Shown here in pieces: positions 9,106-20,165 of a DNA stretch of 64,000 nucleotides. Source of the DNA: Lewinella sp. W8 (GTDB lineage Bacteria > Bacteroidota > Bacteroidia > Chitinophagales > Saprospiraceae); the NCBI RefSeq assembly GCF_004375085.3, contig NZ_SNAQ03000001.1:1-64000 (forward strand), written 5' to 3'. The position numbers and the translations under genes are program-made. The notes beneath the pieces were generated by a model that searched no databases, had not been told where the DNA came from, and worked only from the letters and a program-made list of their open reading frames with translations. Positions within the stretch are counted from its first letter, which is position 1, and each line of letters starts with the position of its first letter.

Positions 9106-9356
9106 ATTTGCAGCTTATACAAAAGCGGGTGAAAAGCGCGAGAACTAAGATGAATCGTGCGTAAAACTACCTGAAAACCGGTATTTTCAGGATGAAGCCC
9201 AGAAACTCCGCGATCTTATTGCCATCTTTATAGTCCTGAAACGGGGTTTTGTCCCCCTTTTGGGACGTAATCTCGTGCTTAGGTACCGAGTGTTTTTTGT
9301 GCCCTGGTGCACCTGTTTTGACCTTTTGCGTTCAATCTTAATCTCAAGTACTTGAA
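9106..9356. other. Upstream region of the giant gene with an inverted repeat
   Basis: Non-coding. CCTGAAAA (9170-9177) and TTTTCAGG (9184-9191) form a perfect 8-bp inverted repeat with a CCGGTA spacer, a possible operator or RNA hairpin. A weaker GTCCC/GGGAC hairpin lies at 9251-9266. No convincing TAnnTTTG element was found near the ATG at 9357. Confidence 0.35.
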
Positions 9357-12300
9357 ATGATGACCTCTACACTAGCTATTGGCGGCAATTGTCGTCAGAA
9401 CACCCGAAGTCGGTATGGCCGCATCGGGATTTCCCTTTTGACTCCCTTATTGTTATTTGTCCTGATGGCTTTCTCCTCCGGAGAATTGTTGGCCCAGGCG
9501 CCCTGCACCTTTACCGCTGGGGCCCAGGGGACGGTCAGCATGGACCTGGATGATGACACTCCTCCCTTCGCCACCAGCGTGGCGGCGCTACCGGCGGCCC
9601 TGAACGTAGACATCACTTCTACGGTAGCCGTTGAAATCTGCTTCTGGGGAGACATGAACGGAGGAAGTGAGACCTGGACGGTCCGGATTTCCGGCCAGGA
9701 CTTTGCCAGCATTGGTGCCTTTGGCGATACGCCCACCGCCGGAGCCCCCGTTTGTCAGACCTTCAACGTTAACGCTACTAACGTGGAGAACGACCTGATG
9801 AGCAACATGAACGACGGGGACATCGACATCAGCTACCGGAATTTTGGTGGTGGCTGGACTAATGGTGGTGCTGGTGGTGACCAGTTCAACGCCCAGGTTC
9901 GCTCGGTAAGCTTTAACTACACGGTTCCCGTGACGCTCAACGACCCCGCTGATCGTTGTACGGATGGCATGGTGGCCAACTATAATGGTATGCCCGCCGC
10001 CGGCGTTGGTGGAGGGACTGCCGTCTACAAGAGTTTCCCCGCTACTCCTGCCTTGAACCCCATGACGGGTGCCTTTGACCCCACGATGGCTGATGCGGGA
10101 GACTACAACATTCAGTACGAATTCACGGTGAACGGCTGCACGTTCTCCGCCCAGCAAACGATTACGATCACTGCCTCCCCCGATGTGGACCTGAAGCCCA
10201 CCACCATTTCTTGTGGAGCATCTGGCCAAGCCATCAACCTTGAGGTCATGTATGATGGTGGAAATACCAGTGGCGGAACCTGGTCCATCCCCGGAGAAAT
10301 GGTGAACGGCAATACGTTCACTCCGGACCCCAATGGCGGATGTTACATGGTTACCTACACGGTTGACAACGGAACCTGTAACAGCCCCTACACCAGCACC
10401 GAAGAATTACTGGTCACCATTGCGCCGACGCCAATGCTGACGATTAACGGACCTACCTCCCCAACTTGTTCTACGGAACCAACGGACCTGAGCCTGGGCC
10501 GGACCAGCACCGGCGGGAATCCCGTATTCTCCTACCGGCTTAATTCCGACATGACGCCGACTACGGTTATGGAGGGGGAAACCTTTACTATCCCTGCCCC
10601 GGCTGCCGGTAGCCAGCTTACCTATCAACTCTGCCTTACGGAAACGAACACCAGTGCTGATTGTGGTAGCATCACGGACCCCGAAGATTGTTCCACCACC
10701 ACCTGTCGGTGGTACACGGTCTTCAACGACGGCAACGACTGTGGCGCCAACGCCGCTTTCGACAGCGAATGTGAACCCGATCTGGACGCCGTTGACGTCT
10801 GTGAGGTCGACGAAATGAACAACCTGGCCCTGTCCTGTAGCTTCTTCACCCTGAACGGTCCTCAGCTCATCGAAGCGGAACTCTCTAACTACCCTGGCGT
10901 CATCAGCTGCTCTGACGAATCCTTCAATCTGGACTGGAAAGGTAGCCTCCCCGGAGACTTTGGGGACATTGCTACCGGAGGGGATAAAATCCGCGACATT
11001 AATGCGGCAACCAGTGCGGTCTGTTTCGTCATCGAATTCGAAATCTGTATCCCACTGCCCATCGTGGATGACTTCTGCCTGGACCCACTGCCCTTCCCCG
11101 CCTTCGTGGAAGAAGCCTGTGACAAGACCATCGGAGAATTCGTATTTGATGCCCTGGCCGATCTGGTTGGTGGCCCAGGGGGTAGTGGTACGGTCGTGGC
11201 CGATACCGATGGTGACGGTGCCTTTGACTTCATCGTTTCCGAATATGGCTTCCCCAACCAGACGGGTAACGCCAACTTCCCCGATCAGGCCACCATCCCC
11301 AATAACGTAGAGGGACCAAATGGTGTAATCACCGTGCGTAACGTAGTGTCCTGGCCCTTCAACGCTTCCGGTACCTGTGGCGTCATTTCTGACGAGTCCA
11401 TTAACCTGCTGGAACTGCTGCCCATCGGTGCCATTCCCATCGTAGGGGTCATCATTGAAGACCTGATTGCGGCGGCTTCCTGTAATGTGGATCTGGTGTT
11501 TACGGATTCCGAAACCATTCAGATTCCGGTCATCAACAACAGCGCTCCGGAGTTTGCTAACTGCAACGAATCCGGTTACGTATTCTCCGAGGATGGTATT
11601 TGTGACACGGAAGTTAACTGGTCCGTCCCCGTAGCCTACGACGGTTGTGGTGCGGGTATTCTTCCCTACCGCGGTCGTACGGCCGGCACGGATGCGACCA
11701 ACTTTAACGGAACGCCTCCCGCCATTGTGACCGTTGACGGTTCTGGTGTTTACCAGACGGCTGGTCCCATCATCGGCTCTGATCTGGAGCCCGGTACCTA
11801 TACCGTTACCTACACGGCCTACTCTTGCTCTGCCGTAGAAAGCACCTGTACCTTTGACGTAGTGGTTACCACGGGTGACCCCGTCCTGGAGTGCCCCAAC
11901 AACGCCTTCGCCAGAACGGACGTTGATCGCTGTGATGCCGTAGTAACGGGCCTTACCCCCAAGCAGGGCCTCAACTGCGCCACCATCCTGAACTACTCCA
12001 TCGATTTTGCTGACGGCACTACTGCTGATGCGATCACTCCCTACTCCGCCGCCGCTCGCGGTACGCACAACGACGCCAGCGGACTGACGTTCCCCCTCGG
12101 TGTGAGCACGGTTACCTACACCATGCTGGTGGACATTAACGGCGACGGCGACGTCACCGACGAAAACGAGTCGCAAACCTGCGACGTCATGGTTACGGTC
12201 TCTGACCTCCAAAAGCCAATCGCCCAGTGTGTGGACGTTGACGTTCAACTCGACAACACGGGTAACGTAACCGTTTACGCCGAAGCCAACGCCCTCGGCG

Positions 12301-15300
12301 CTTCCATCGATGGTGGTAGCTCCGATAACTGCGATACGGATCTGACGATTGAAATCGCCAAGCCAAACGAAGACTTCGGTGCTTCCGTTTCCTACGACTG
12401 TGGCGACGTGGGTTACCACCTGGTAACGCTCCGCGCTACGGACGACAACGACAACGAGCGTACCTGTCTGGCGCAGATCAAAGTGGATGACTTCTTCGAA
12501 GGCATCGACCTGGAGCTGGATGCTCCCGAAATCTGTCTGGAAGCGACCAACCCCGCCCAGGTAGACTTTGCCAACTACATGACCATCACGCTGCCCGACG
12601 GAACGGTACTGAACCACCGCGACGTAGAGAACAGCAGCTTCCTCGGCGCTACCGTGGGTGCGTTTGCCATCTCTGCCTTCGCTCCCGCCGTTGGTTCTTC
12701 CAACGATCCCGGTACGATCACGCCTGACGGTGTTTACACGCCCGGAACGGGAAGTGGTTACGTAACCGTTTCCTACGTACTGGTAATCCCCGGTGCTGAT
12801 CCCAACGATATCCTCCAGGGATGTTTCGAGATCGTTCACTCGACCTTCGAAGTACGCCAGCCCCTCACGATGGAATCTCCGGAGTGTGAGTGTATCGTAC
12901 AGAATGATCGCGTGGTAAACCTCGGTGAGGTTTCTGGTGGTCTGGAGCCCTACACCATCCAGTACGGTGGTGTCAAGCTTGACGTGGACAGCGACGGTGT
13001 CGCCGACGACGTTGACGGTTCCTACACCTTCAGCACGGACAACGGACACGACATCAGCGACTTCACCCAGGATCTGGGTAACCTGCTGGTGGATTACACC
13101 CAGCCGACCTGGTCCTTCACCATCGTGGATGCCCGCGGTTGTGAACTGTTCCGCTCCGGTTCCTGTGATAACGACGATGAGAACGGTACGCCGGAGATTC
13201 TCTGCGAAGACCTTGGTCCCGTCGATCTGTTTACGGAAGCTGAAGTATGTGAGGCGCAGTACGAATGGGAGCACCCGCTGCCTACCGATAACTGTGACGT
13301 AATCCTCTACACCTACACCATCACCAACCCTGATGGTTCCATCGCCGGTCCTTTTGACATTACGGCCCTGCTGAACCCCGACATCACCAACCCGCTGCCC
13401 GACCAGTTCTTTGGCGAGTACCGCTTCCAGCACGTAGACCCCGATACGAAGACCTCAACGGTCACCTACTACGCGGAAGACGCCGTGGGCAACTTTACCC
13501 AGTGCAGCTTTGAAGTAACCGTGACGGACGATGATCCGCCCCGCTTCATCAACTGTCCCGAGCCCGCGGTGATCGTGGACGCTCCCGAAACCTGGTGTGC
13601 GGCATTCGCTAACTACTCCCTGCCACTGGCCGTGGACAACTGTAGCATTCCCGTGGTGACCCAGGTAGATGATACCGGCCTTACTTCCGGTGACCTTTAC
13701 CCCGTAGGTATTACGATCAACACCTTCGAGGCCGTTGACCCCACGGGTAACTCCGTACGGTGTGACGTGAAGATCATTGTTAATGATTACCACACGCCGC
13801 CCACCTACGATTGCCCCGAAGACGTAACCCAGACGAATGACGACGGCGACTGTGGAGCCGTCGTGGAGGGAATCGCCCCGACGAACATTGACGACAACTG
13901 TATTGATAACCTCACCATCGTATACCGCATCGACGATGAAGACGGTAACGAGGTTGCCAGTGGTTTCGATGATGCCAGCGGCGAATTCTTTGAACTCGGT
14001 ACCAGCACGGTAAGCTACTCCGTTCAGGACATGCCCCTGCTGCTGATCACGGAAATTACCCACAACATTACCGACGTGGTGGATGGAACCGTCCCGGTTC
14101 CTGCCTTTACGGCCGATAACGCCAGCGCAACCACCGACTTCCTCGAGATCACCAACTTCAACCGCGCCAACATGGACGTGAGTTGTTTGATGATCGAGCG
14201 TCTGCATGGCGACGGTGTATCCGAAGAGTTTGCCGTCCCGACCGGTACCATTCTTGCTCCCGGCGAGACCCTGACCATTCACTACGGAGAGGGTACCAAC
14301 TCTCCCGCCGATAAGTACTTCAACGTTCCTGATTCCGATGATCTGGGACCAACTGATCCCGCAGCTTACATCGTCAGCCTGTCCCGATCCATTCTGGACG
14401 TGGCCGTCATGAACGGCTACGACATCAGTGGCCTGGCTCCTCCCAAGTACAACCTGGGTGGCTTTGCCATCACGGATTACTGGACGGGCAACATCAGCCC
14501 CGTATACGGGTCCGGTATTGTACGTACCACGGTATGGGACACGGACTCTGCTGCGGACTTTGCGCCCGGCGAGGCTTGTTTGCCCACCACCATCGGTGCT
14601 CTCAATCCCGGCCTGGCCCAGCCAACGCCCAACGGTGCTTCCACGGCCATCCAGGCCCAGCCTACCGTACGGGTAGAATGCTCCTTCGACGTCACCATCA
14701 CCGACGATGAGCCCGCCGTTTGTGGTCTCTACGGTGACCCCTACTTCGATTACGTCGGTGGCCCAATTGAAATCGAATACGGTGAGTGCAGCGAAACGGT
14801 AATCAACGTGGCCGAAGTGTACGACATCGCTGACCTTAACCTCAACCTGGCGGGAAGCGTCGGTAACCTCGGTAACCTGACCATCACCCTGATCAGCCCC
14901 GAGGGTACGGCCATCGAACTGGCTGACGCCGTCTGTGCAGGAACCGACGACATTGAATTCACCTTTGACGGTGACTTCGGTCCGGTAATTGACCAGGGCG
15001 GATGTGGTATCCTGAACAATGCAGGAGACCTCGTGATGCCGGTTGGTGACATTGAAGCCTTTAACGGAGAAGCCGCCAATGGCGACTGGATCCTGCAAAT
15101 TGGTCACAACGGCCAGGAAAGCACGGAGACGGCTACCATTGAGTCTTACATTCTCTTCATCAGCTCGCGGGAGGAATACCCCGACTACACCCAGACCATT
15201 CCGAATGATGAAGGCTTCTGTGGTGCAGAGTTCACCTGGTTCCACCCCATCCTGTTCGATAACTGCCCGGGTGGTACCCTGGAAATGACCATCACCTTCG

Positions 15301-18300
15301 AAGACGGTGAGGTTGAAACCGAACAGACGCTGGAAATCTTCCCCGAGAATACGGAGATCACCTACTTCTTCCGCGTAGGGGTAACCAACGTAAACTACAC
15401 CCTCACGGATGCTGCCGGTAACGTCAGCAACTGTGGATTTGACCTGACGGTAGAGGACGTAGAAGATCCTACCCTCATCTGTCCCGAAGACATCACCATT
15501 CAGCTGGATGGCGGAGAGTGTGACGTAGTATACATCCCGGTCCGCGGCGTAGATTGGTTTACGGACGACAACTGTGAGGTAACGGAAATCATTCCTGAGC
15601 CAGACTGGCGCCTACCCCTGCCAATTGGCGTAAACGAGGTAATGCTGACCGTACGCGATGCGGCGGGCAACGATACGACCTGTACCTACGTGGTAACCGT
15701 GCTGGAATACATCCCCGAAAACCCGCAGATGGCGTGTATCGGAGAGGTCAACGTCCACATTCCCGGAGACTGTGAGCAGGAGATCATTCCCTCCATGGTC
15801 CTGGCTGGTCGTGAGTACTACTGTTTCGATAACTACGAACTGACCATCTTCCAGGAAGATGAGGACGGTGAACTGGTACAGCTGCCCGATAACGTGGTCG
15901 GCATCGATCAGATCGGGGAGACCATCACCTACATGGTTTACGACCCACGGAACGACGATACCTGTTGGGGCGTAATCAACGTCGGCTTCTTCGAAGCTCC
16001 CGAGTTCATCTGTCCCGATAACCGGACGGTATCCTGTAACGCCGCAACGGACACCAGCGTCATGGGAGTTCCCGTACTGCTGAGCTGTGCGCTTGCCGGT
16101 GCGGAAGTAACCTTTGCCGATACCCTGGAACGCTTTGAAGCTTGTGATGATCCCCGCGCGATCCTGCGTCGTACCTGGACGGTGACGGACCTTTACGGCA
16201 ACGCCGCCAGCTGCGTACAGACCATCACCATTGAGGCCTTTGATCTTGATGACGTGATCTTCCCCGTCGACCTGGATGGAGAAGATAATCCCGCCATCAG
16301 CTGTGTGGCCGCCGCCGAAGATCCCACCCTGACGGATCCCGAGAACACGGGCTTCCCCACCGTTGCGGATGGCTCTAACATCTTCACTACTAACTTCTGT
16401 AGTGCCAGCTACCTGTACAGTGATGAAGTTTATAACATTTGTGCGGGAAGCTATGAGATTGTTCGTACCTGGAAGGTCCGGAACACCTGTCAGCCCATCG
16501 TTCCTGGCGTTAACCCACGGGAGGCCGTTCAGATTATCCGGGTGCTGGATCTCGAGAACCCCGTGATCGACCTGCCGGACGACGTAACCGTAAGCACCAC
16601 GCCATTTGGCTGTGATGGCTTCCACATCATCGCGCCGCCAGTTGTTCAGGAAAGTTGCTCTAACTTCACCTACGAAGTATCCGTCAGCGGCGGTACGCTG
16701 GAAGAGGCGGGCGACGGCAGCTTCATCGTTTCTGATCTCGCTCCCGGTTCCTACACCGTTCAGTACGAGGTCGAAGATGAGTGTGGACGTTACAGCGAAG
16801 GCCGTTACACGGTAACCGTTGTTGACCTGGTGGAGCCGCTGGCCAGCTGTGAAGACGGACTCAACGTTTCACTCGACGGCAACGGCTTTGCTCTCGTATC
16901 CGCGCAGGATGTGGACAAAGAAAGCTACGATCACTGTAGCCCCGTTACCCTGGAAATTCGCCGGGTATTCAACCAGGACGCAGCTTGTCAGGCACTGCCT
17001 GATTCTACGTTCTCCGCCTGGGGTGAAACCGTTGAAGTTGGCTGCTGCGACGTAAACAACATGGTTACGATTGAGCTGCGGGTAACCGACGAGAACCAGA
17101 ACTCCGCTACCTGCTGGACGCAGGTACTGGTGGAGGACAAACTCGCGCCAACCTGTATCGCTCCCAACAACGTTAACCTCAGCTGCGTCGACTTTAACGC
17201 AGAACTTCCCGCTGACCTCTCCGAGGCCACCGACGAGGAACTGAACGCTGCCTTTGGCGCACCAACGGGCCGCGATAACTGTAACGACCTGACCATCACG
17301 CAGACCATTAGCGGAGACGTGAACAGCTGCGGCGTTGGACAGTACACCCGTGTCTTCACCGTCACGGATGGTGTTGGCCTGACCAACACTACTCCCTGTG
17401 TACAGCAGATTCGGGTTTACGGTGTCTTCGATTACACGCTGACCTTCCCGCTGGACGCCGAAGCCGATTGCGCCATCGTACCCGAGTACGATAGCATTGG
17501 TATCGACGGACGTGCCTGTGACCTGATCACCATCAACACCACCGTGGATACCTTCCGGACGCAGTCCACGGCTTCCGAAGAATGCTTCAAGCTGGAAGTA
17601 ACCTACGACATCATCAACTGGTGTGAGTACAACAGCATCGGTCAGGCTTACCTGATTCCCCGCGATCGTGAGGGACGGCGTAACCCCGAAACGCAACTAA
17701 TGTACCTCCACGTACGTCCCGGTATCGACGCCACCACTACGAGTGATGACGTAGCCTGGTTGAGTAACTTCGACGACCTGTTCTTCAATCCCTTCCCGAG
17801 TCCTCAGGAAGACATCACCCTCGATGACGGAGATGATCTGAACGACACGGATCCTACGGATAGTGGTGATGATGACAACGGCGACGACAACATTGATTCA
17901 AATCCTTACGCCCAGGACGACAGCCGCGGATTCTTCCGCTACGTTCAGTTCGTGAAGATTTACGACGAGGTGGAACCCATCATTGAAGCCGAAGACGTGG
18001 AAGAGTGCTTCGCCGGAATCGGTGAGAACTGTGTCGCTGACGTGACGCTGGATTTCGTAGCCTTCGATGAGTGCTCCGATATTTCCGTGACGGTAGAACT
18101 GGACGCCGACTACGCCGGGGTAGCCACCGCCTTCGAGCGGACGCGCTTCCTGACGAGTGCGGAGATCAGCCAGATGGATAGCCTGTACACCATCAACATG
18201 AGCGACATCCCCGTTGGCGATCACGCCATTCGGGTGAATGCCGCAGATGGATGTGGAAACTTTGACGTTCAGGTCATTGAATTCTGCGTATCTCCCGACA

Positions 18301-19907
18301 AGGCACCCACCCCAATCTGTATCCAGACCCTGACCGTAACCCTCATGCCCGACGGCAATGGCGGTGGAATGGGCGTCATCTGGGCTACTGACTTCATCGC
18401 CTCAGACGTAGACGACTGCTTCGGTAACACCATCGATCAGTACAATATCTACACCGAGGCCGAAGCGGGTGAGGCCGGCTTTGATCCTACCAGCGGTCAG
18501 ACCAACCTTGAATTCACCTGTGATGACTTCGGCGGCGACGACGTCCCCGTGCGGGTATACGCAGTAGATGCTAACAACAACACCGACTACTGCTCCGTGG
18601 TCGTTGAAGTGCAGGCCTTCCAGCCCGACCTCTGTGACGGTGGTGGAAGCCTTGGCTCCGTTGCCGGCCTGATTACTACGGAAGCTAACGAAGCCGTAGA
18701 GAACGTAGAGGTAACCCTGGAGGGCGAAAGTGATGAGCTCTACACCATGGTCACCCAGGCCGACGGTGAACTGCGTTTCACGAACCTCAACTACGGAACG
18801 GACTACATCCTGACGCCATCTCACTTCCAGGACTACCTCAACGGTGTCCGGACTTCAGATATCGTTCAGATTACCCGTTACATCCTTGGGGTGGCGGAAC
18901 TCGACAGTCCCTACAAGCTGATTGCTGCGGACGTTAACGGAACGGACGACATCGACGTGTCGGACATCATTGCGATCCGCCGGGTAATTCTTGGCCTGTC
19001 CGATGAATTCCCGAACGGCATGCCAAGTTGGACCTTCATCCCCGCCGGCCACGACTTCCCGGTTCCTGCGGACCCATGGTCTCAGGCCTTCCCCGAGGTG
19101 ATGAACTTCAACAACCTGGCGGCCAACGTGCTGGATGCAGACTTCCTGGCCGTGAAGATTGGTGACGTAAATGGAAGTGCCGTACCGAACAGCGAGCTCG
19201 AAGGACGCGGTGAAAACCCACAGGGTTCCTTTAACCTGGACGTGGATAACCTCAACCTGGAAGCAGGCGAGACCTACTCCATCCCGGTACGTGCCGCTGA
19301 GTTGAATACCATCGACGGATACCAGTTCACCCTGGAGTTTGACCGCACGGCCATTGAGGTGGAAGAGATTCTTCCGGGTGTGGTGGCTCAGGGTAACTTT
19401 GGCTGGCGTTACGCCAACCAGGGACTGATCACGACCAGCTGGAACTGGTCAGGAACCGCTGCTCCGACCAGCTGGAACCCCGAGGAAGTGCTCTTTACGA
19501 TCGTCGTACGGGCCAACGCTCAGGATAAACTCAGCAACGTACTTTCGGTTGGTAGCCGCTTCACGGCTGCGGAAGCTTACGGCGATGAGGTGATGGGCGT
19601 ATCCCTGGCCTTCAATCAGCCCGAACTGGAAACGAGCGGAACCTATAAGCTGCTGCAAAACATTCCTAACCCCGTGAGCAAGGAAACCGTCATCGGTTTC
19701 GAGCTGCCCGTGGCGGAGAAGGAAGTGGTCATCGTGATTACGGACGCTGCCGGACGCCTGGTAAAGGAATTCCGTCAGGAAGGATTTGTGGGGTACAACA
19801 GCCTGCTCCTTACCCGTGACGCACTGAATAATACCTCCGGAGTCTACAGCTATACCGTGACGGCCGGAGACTGGAACGCAACCAAGCGGATGATTGTGAT
19901 CGAATAA
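9357..19907 (+). CDS. Giant secreted multi-domain HYR/lamin-tail/P-domain/dockerin protein with T9SS tail
   Basis: 3,516 residues. A long-n-region signal peptide ends near LLAQA (about 47). Residues 50-840 are Cys-rich repeats of PKD/SprB-like type. About 841-2990 is a tandem series of at least ten HYR-type Ig-like modules, recognisable by openings such as CPEDVT or CPDNRTV and closings such as AxDxxGNxxxC. Inserted among them are a lamin-tail domain (about 1560-1680; LLLITEITHN...FLEITNF) and a proprotein-convertase P-like domain (about 1820-1938; GNLTITLISPEG, GDWILQIGHNG). An Asp-rich stretch occurs near 2815-2860. The end holds a carboxypeptidase-regulatory-like domain (3100-3156), a dockerin-like pair (about 3165-3220; DVNGTDDIDVSDI), a cohesin-like domain (3290-3414) and a type A T9SS sorting domain (3430-3516). 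The likely role is a cell-surface or released adhesin or matrix protein, possibly calcium-stabilised. No catalytic domain was recognised. Confidence 0.93.
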   Translation: MMTSTLAIGGNCRQNTRSRYGRIGISLLTPLLLFVLMAFSSGELLAQAPCTFTAGAQGTVSMDLDDDTPPFATSVAALPAALNVDITSTVAVEICFWGDMNGGSETWTVRISGQDFASIGAFGDTPTAGAPVCQTFNVNATNVENDLMSNMNDGDIDISYRNFGGGWTNGGAGGDQFNAQVRSVSFNYTVPVTLNDPADRCTDGMVANYNGMPAAGVGGGTAVYKSFPATPALNPMTGAFDPTMADAGDYNIQYEFTVNGCTFSAQQTITITASPDVDLKPTTISCGASGQAINLEVMYDGGNTSGGTWSIPGEMVNGNTFTPDPNGGCYMVTYTVDNGTCNSPYTSTEELLVTIAPTPMLTINGPTSPTCSTEPTDLSLGRTSTGGNPVFSYRLNSDMTPTTVMEGETFTIPAPAAGSQLTYQLCLTETNTSADCGSITDPEDCSTTTCRWYTVFNDGNDCGANAAFDSECEPDLDAVDVCEVDEMNNLALSCSFFTLNGPQLIEAELSNYPGVISCSDESFNLDWKGSLPGDFGDIATGGDKIRDINAATSAVCFVIEFEICIPLPIVDDFCLDPLPFPAFVEEACDKTIGEFVFDALADLVGGPGGSGTVVADTDGDGAFDFIVSEYGFPNQTGNANFPDQATIPNNVEGPNGVITVRNVVSWPFNASGTCGVISDESINLLELLPIGAIPIVGVIIEDLIAAASCNVDLVFTDSETIQIPVINNSAPEFANCNESGYVFSEDGICDTEVNWSVPVAYDGCGAGILPYRGRTAGTDATNFNGTPPAIVTVDGSGVYQTAGPIIGSDLEPGTYTVTYTAYSCSAVESTCTFDVVVTTGDPVLECPNNAFARTDVDRCDAVVTGLTPKQGLNCATILNYSIDFADGTTADAITPYSAAARGTHNDASGLTFPLGVSTVTYTMLVDINGDGDVTDENESQTCDVMVTVSDLQKPIAQCVDVDVQLDNTGNVTVYAEANALGASIDGGSSDNCDTDLTIEIAKPNEDFGASVSYDCGDVGYHLVTLRATDDNDNERTCLAQIKVDDFFEGIDLELDAPEICLEATNPAQVDFANYMTITLPDGTVLNHRDVENSSFLGATVGAFAISAFAPAVGSSNDPGTITPDGVYTPGTGSGYVTVSYVLVIPGADPNDILQGCFEIVHSTFEVRQPLTMESPECECIVQNDRVVNLGEVSGGLEPYTIQYGGVKLDVDSDGVADDVDGSYTFSTDNGHDISDFTQDLGNLLVDYTQPTWSFTIVDARGCELFRSGSCDNDDENGTPEILCEDLGPVDLFTEAEVCEAQYEWEHPLPTDNCDVILYTYTITNPDGSIAGPFDITALLNPDITNPLPDQFFGEYRFQHVDPDTKTSTVTYYAEDAVGNFTQCSFEVTVTDDDPPRFINCPEPAVIVDAPETWCAAFANYSLPLAVDNCSIPVVTQVDDTGLTSGDLYPVGITINTFEAVDPTGNSVRCDVKIIVNDYHTPPTYDCPEDVTQTNDDGDCGAVVEGIAPTNIDDNCIDNLTIVYRIDDEDGNEVASGFDDASGEFFELGTSTVSYSVQDMPLLLITEITHNITDVVDGTVPVPAFTADNASATTDFLEITNFNRANMDVSCLMIERLHGDGVSEEFAVPTGTILAPGETLTIHYGEGTNSPADKYFNVPDSDDLGPTDPAAYIVSLSRSILDVAVMNGYDISGLAPPKYNLGGFAITDYWTGNISPVYGSGIVRTTVWDTDSAADFAPGEACLPTTIGALNPGLAQPTPNGASTAIQAQPTVRVECSFDVTITDDEPAVCGLYGDPYFDYVGGPIEIEYGECSETVINVAEVYDIADLNLNLAGSVGNLGNLTITLISPEGTAIELADAVCAGTDDIEFTFDGDFGPVIDQGGCGILNNAGDLVMPVGDIEAFNGEAANGDWILQIGHNGQESTETATIESYILFISSREEYPDYTQTIPNDEGFCGAEFTWFHPILFDNCPGGTLEMTITFEDGEVETEQTLEIFPENTEITYFFRVGVTNVNYTLTDAAGNVSNCGFDLTVEDVEDPTLICPEDITIQLDGGECDVVYIPVRGVDWFTDDNCEVTEIIPEPDWRLPLPIGVNEVMLTVRDAAGNDTTCTYVVTVLEYIPENPQMACIGEVNVHIPGDCEQEIIPSMVLAGREYYCFDNYELTIFQEDEDGELVQLPDNVVGIDQIGETITYMVYDPRNDDTCWGVINVGFFEAPEFICPDNRTVSCNAATDTSVMGVPVLLSCALAGAEVTFADTLERFEACDDPRAILRRTWTVTDLYGNAASCVQTITIEAFDLDDVIFPVDLDGEDNPAISCVAAAEDPTLTDPENTGFPTVADGSNIFTTNFCSASYLYSDEVYNICAGSYEIVRTWKVRNTCQPIVPGVNPREAVQIIRVLDLENPVIDLPDDVTVSTTPFGCDGFHIIAPPVVQESCSNFTYEVSVSGGTLEEAGDGSFIVSDLAPGSYTVQYEVEDECGRYSEGRYTVTVVDLVEPLASCEDGLNVSLDGNGFALVSAQDVDKESYDHCSPVTLEIRRVFNQDAACQALPDSTFSAWGETVEVGCCDVNNMVTIELRVTDENQNSATCWTQVLVEDKLAPTCIAPNNVNLSCVDFNAELPADLSEATDEELNAAFGAPTGRDNCNDLTITQTISGDVNSCGVGQYTRVFTVTDGVGLTNTTPCVQQIRVYGVFDYTLTFPLDAEADCAIVPEYDSIGIDGRACDLITINTTVDTFRTQSTASEECFKLEVTYDIINWCEYNSIGQAYLIPRDREGRRNPETQLMYLHVRPGIDATTTSDDVAWLSNFDDLFFNPFPSPQEDITLDDGDDLNDTDPTDSGDDDNGDDNIDSNPYAQDDSRGFFRYVQFVKIYDEVEPIIEAEDVEECFAGIGENCVADVTLDFVAFDECSDISVTVELDADYAGVATAFERTRFLTSAEISQMDSLYTINMSDIPVGDHAIRVNAADGCGNFDVQVIEFCVSPDKAPTPICIQTLTVTLMPDGNGGGMGVIWATDFIASDVDDCFGNTIDQYNIYTEAEAGEAGFDPTSGQTNLEFTCDDFGGDDVPVRVYAVDANNNTDYCSVVVEVQAFQPDLCDGGGSLGSVAGLITTEANEAVENVEVTLEGESDELYTMVTQADGELRFTNLNYGTDYILTPSHFQDYLNGVRTSDIVQITRYILGVAELDSPYKLIAADVNGTDDIDVSDIIAIRRVILGLSDEFPNGMPSWTFIPAGHDFPVPADPWSQAFPEVMNFNNLAANVLDADFLAVKIGDVNGSAVPNSELEGRGENPQGSFNLDVDNLNLEAGETYSIPVRAAELNTIDGYQFTLEFDRTAIEVEEILPGVVAQGNFGWRYANQGLITTSWNWSGTAAPTSWNPEEVLFTIVVRANAQDKLSNVLSVGSRFTAAEAYGDEVMGVSLAFNQPELETSGTYKLLQNIPNPVSKETVIGFELPVAEKEVVIVITDAAGRLVKEFRQEGFVGYNSLLLTRDALNNTSGVYSYTVTAGDWNATKRMIVIE

Positions 19908-19950
19908 GGATTGCAATAAAATGTCATCGGAGGAGACTCCGGTAAGATCG

Positions 19951-19986
19951 AGCGGCGTCGGGTTTTCCCGACGCCGCTTGGTGTTT
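19951..19986 (+). terminator. Rho-independent terminator of the giant gene
   Basis: A perfect 12-bp stem, AGCGGCGTCGGG (19951-19962) with CCCGACGCCGCT (19967-19978), has a TTTT loop and is followed by TGGTGTTT. Confidence 0.8.
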
Positions 19987-20165
19987 ATGGGGCGGGCATG
20001 AACGAACGGTCACTGCTCCGCAGCAATTTGCCCGGCACCTGCGTTTAGCCAAAATGGATCGCCCTATCGGGAGCTCTAGCTGGCAGGTATTCGGGGTAGT
20101 TAAGTAAGGGCAGAAAGGGGCACAAGTGCAGGTGCAGGGTCGTGCCCGGCGGCCGGGAAATGGCA

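Noticed and set aside
10407..13433. A 1,008-codon open frame on the minus strand
   Set aside because: It lies wholly inside the giant gene and arises from the codon bias of the plus-strand frame. The translation is low in complexity, has no domain, and runs opposite to a gene with signal peptide and sorting domain.
13455..15245. A 596-codon minus-strand open frame
   Set aside because: Same reason as for 10407-13433: a shadow of the HYR-containing frame.
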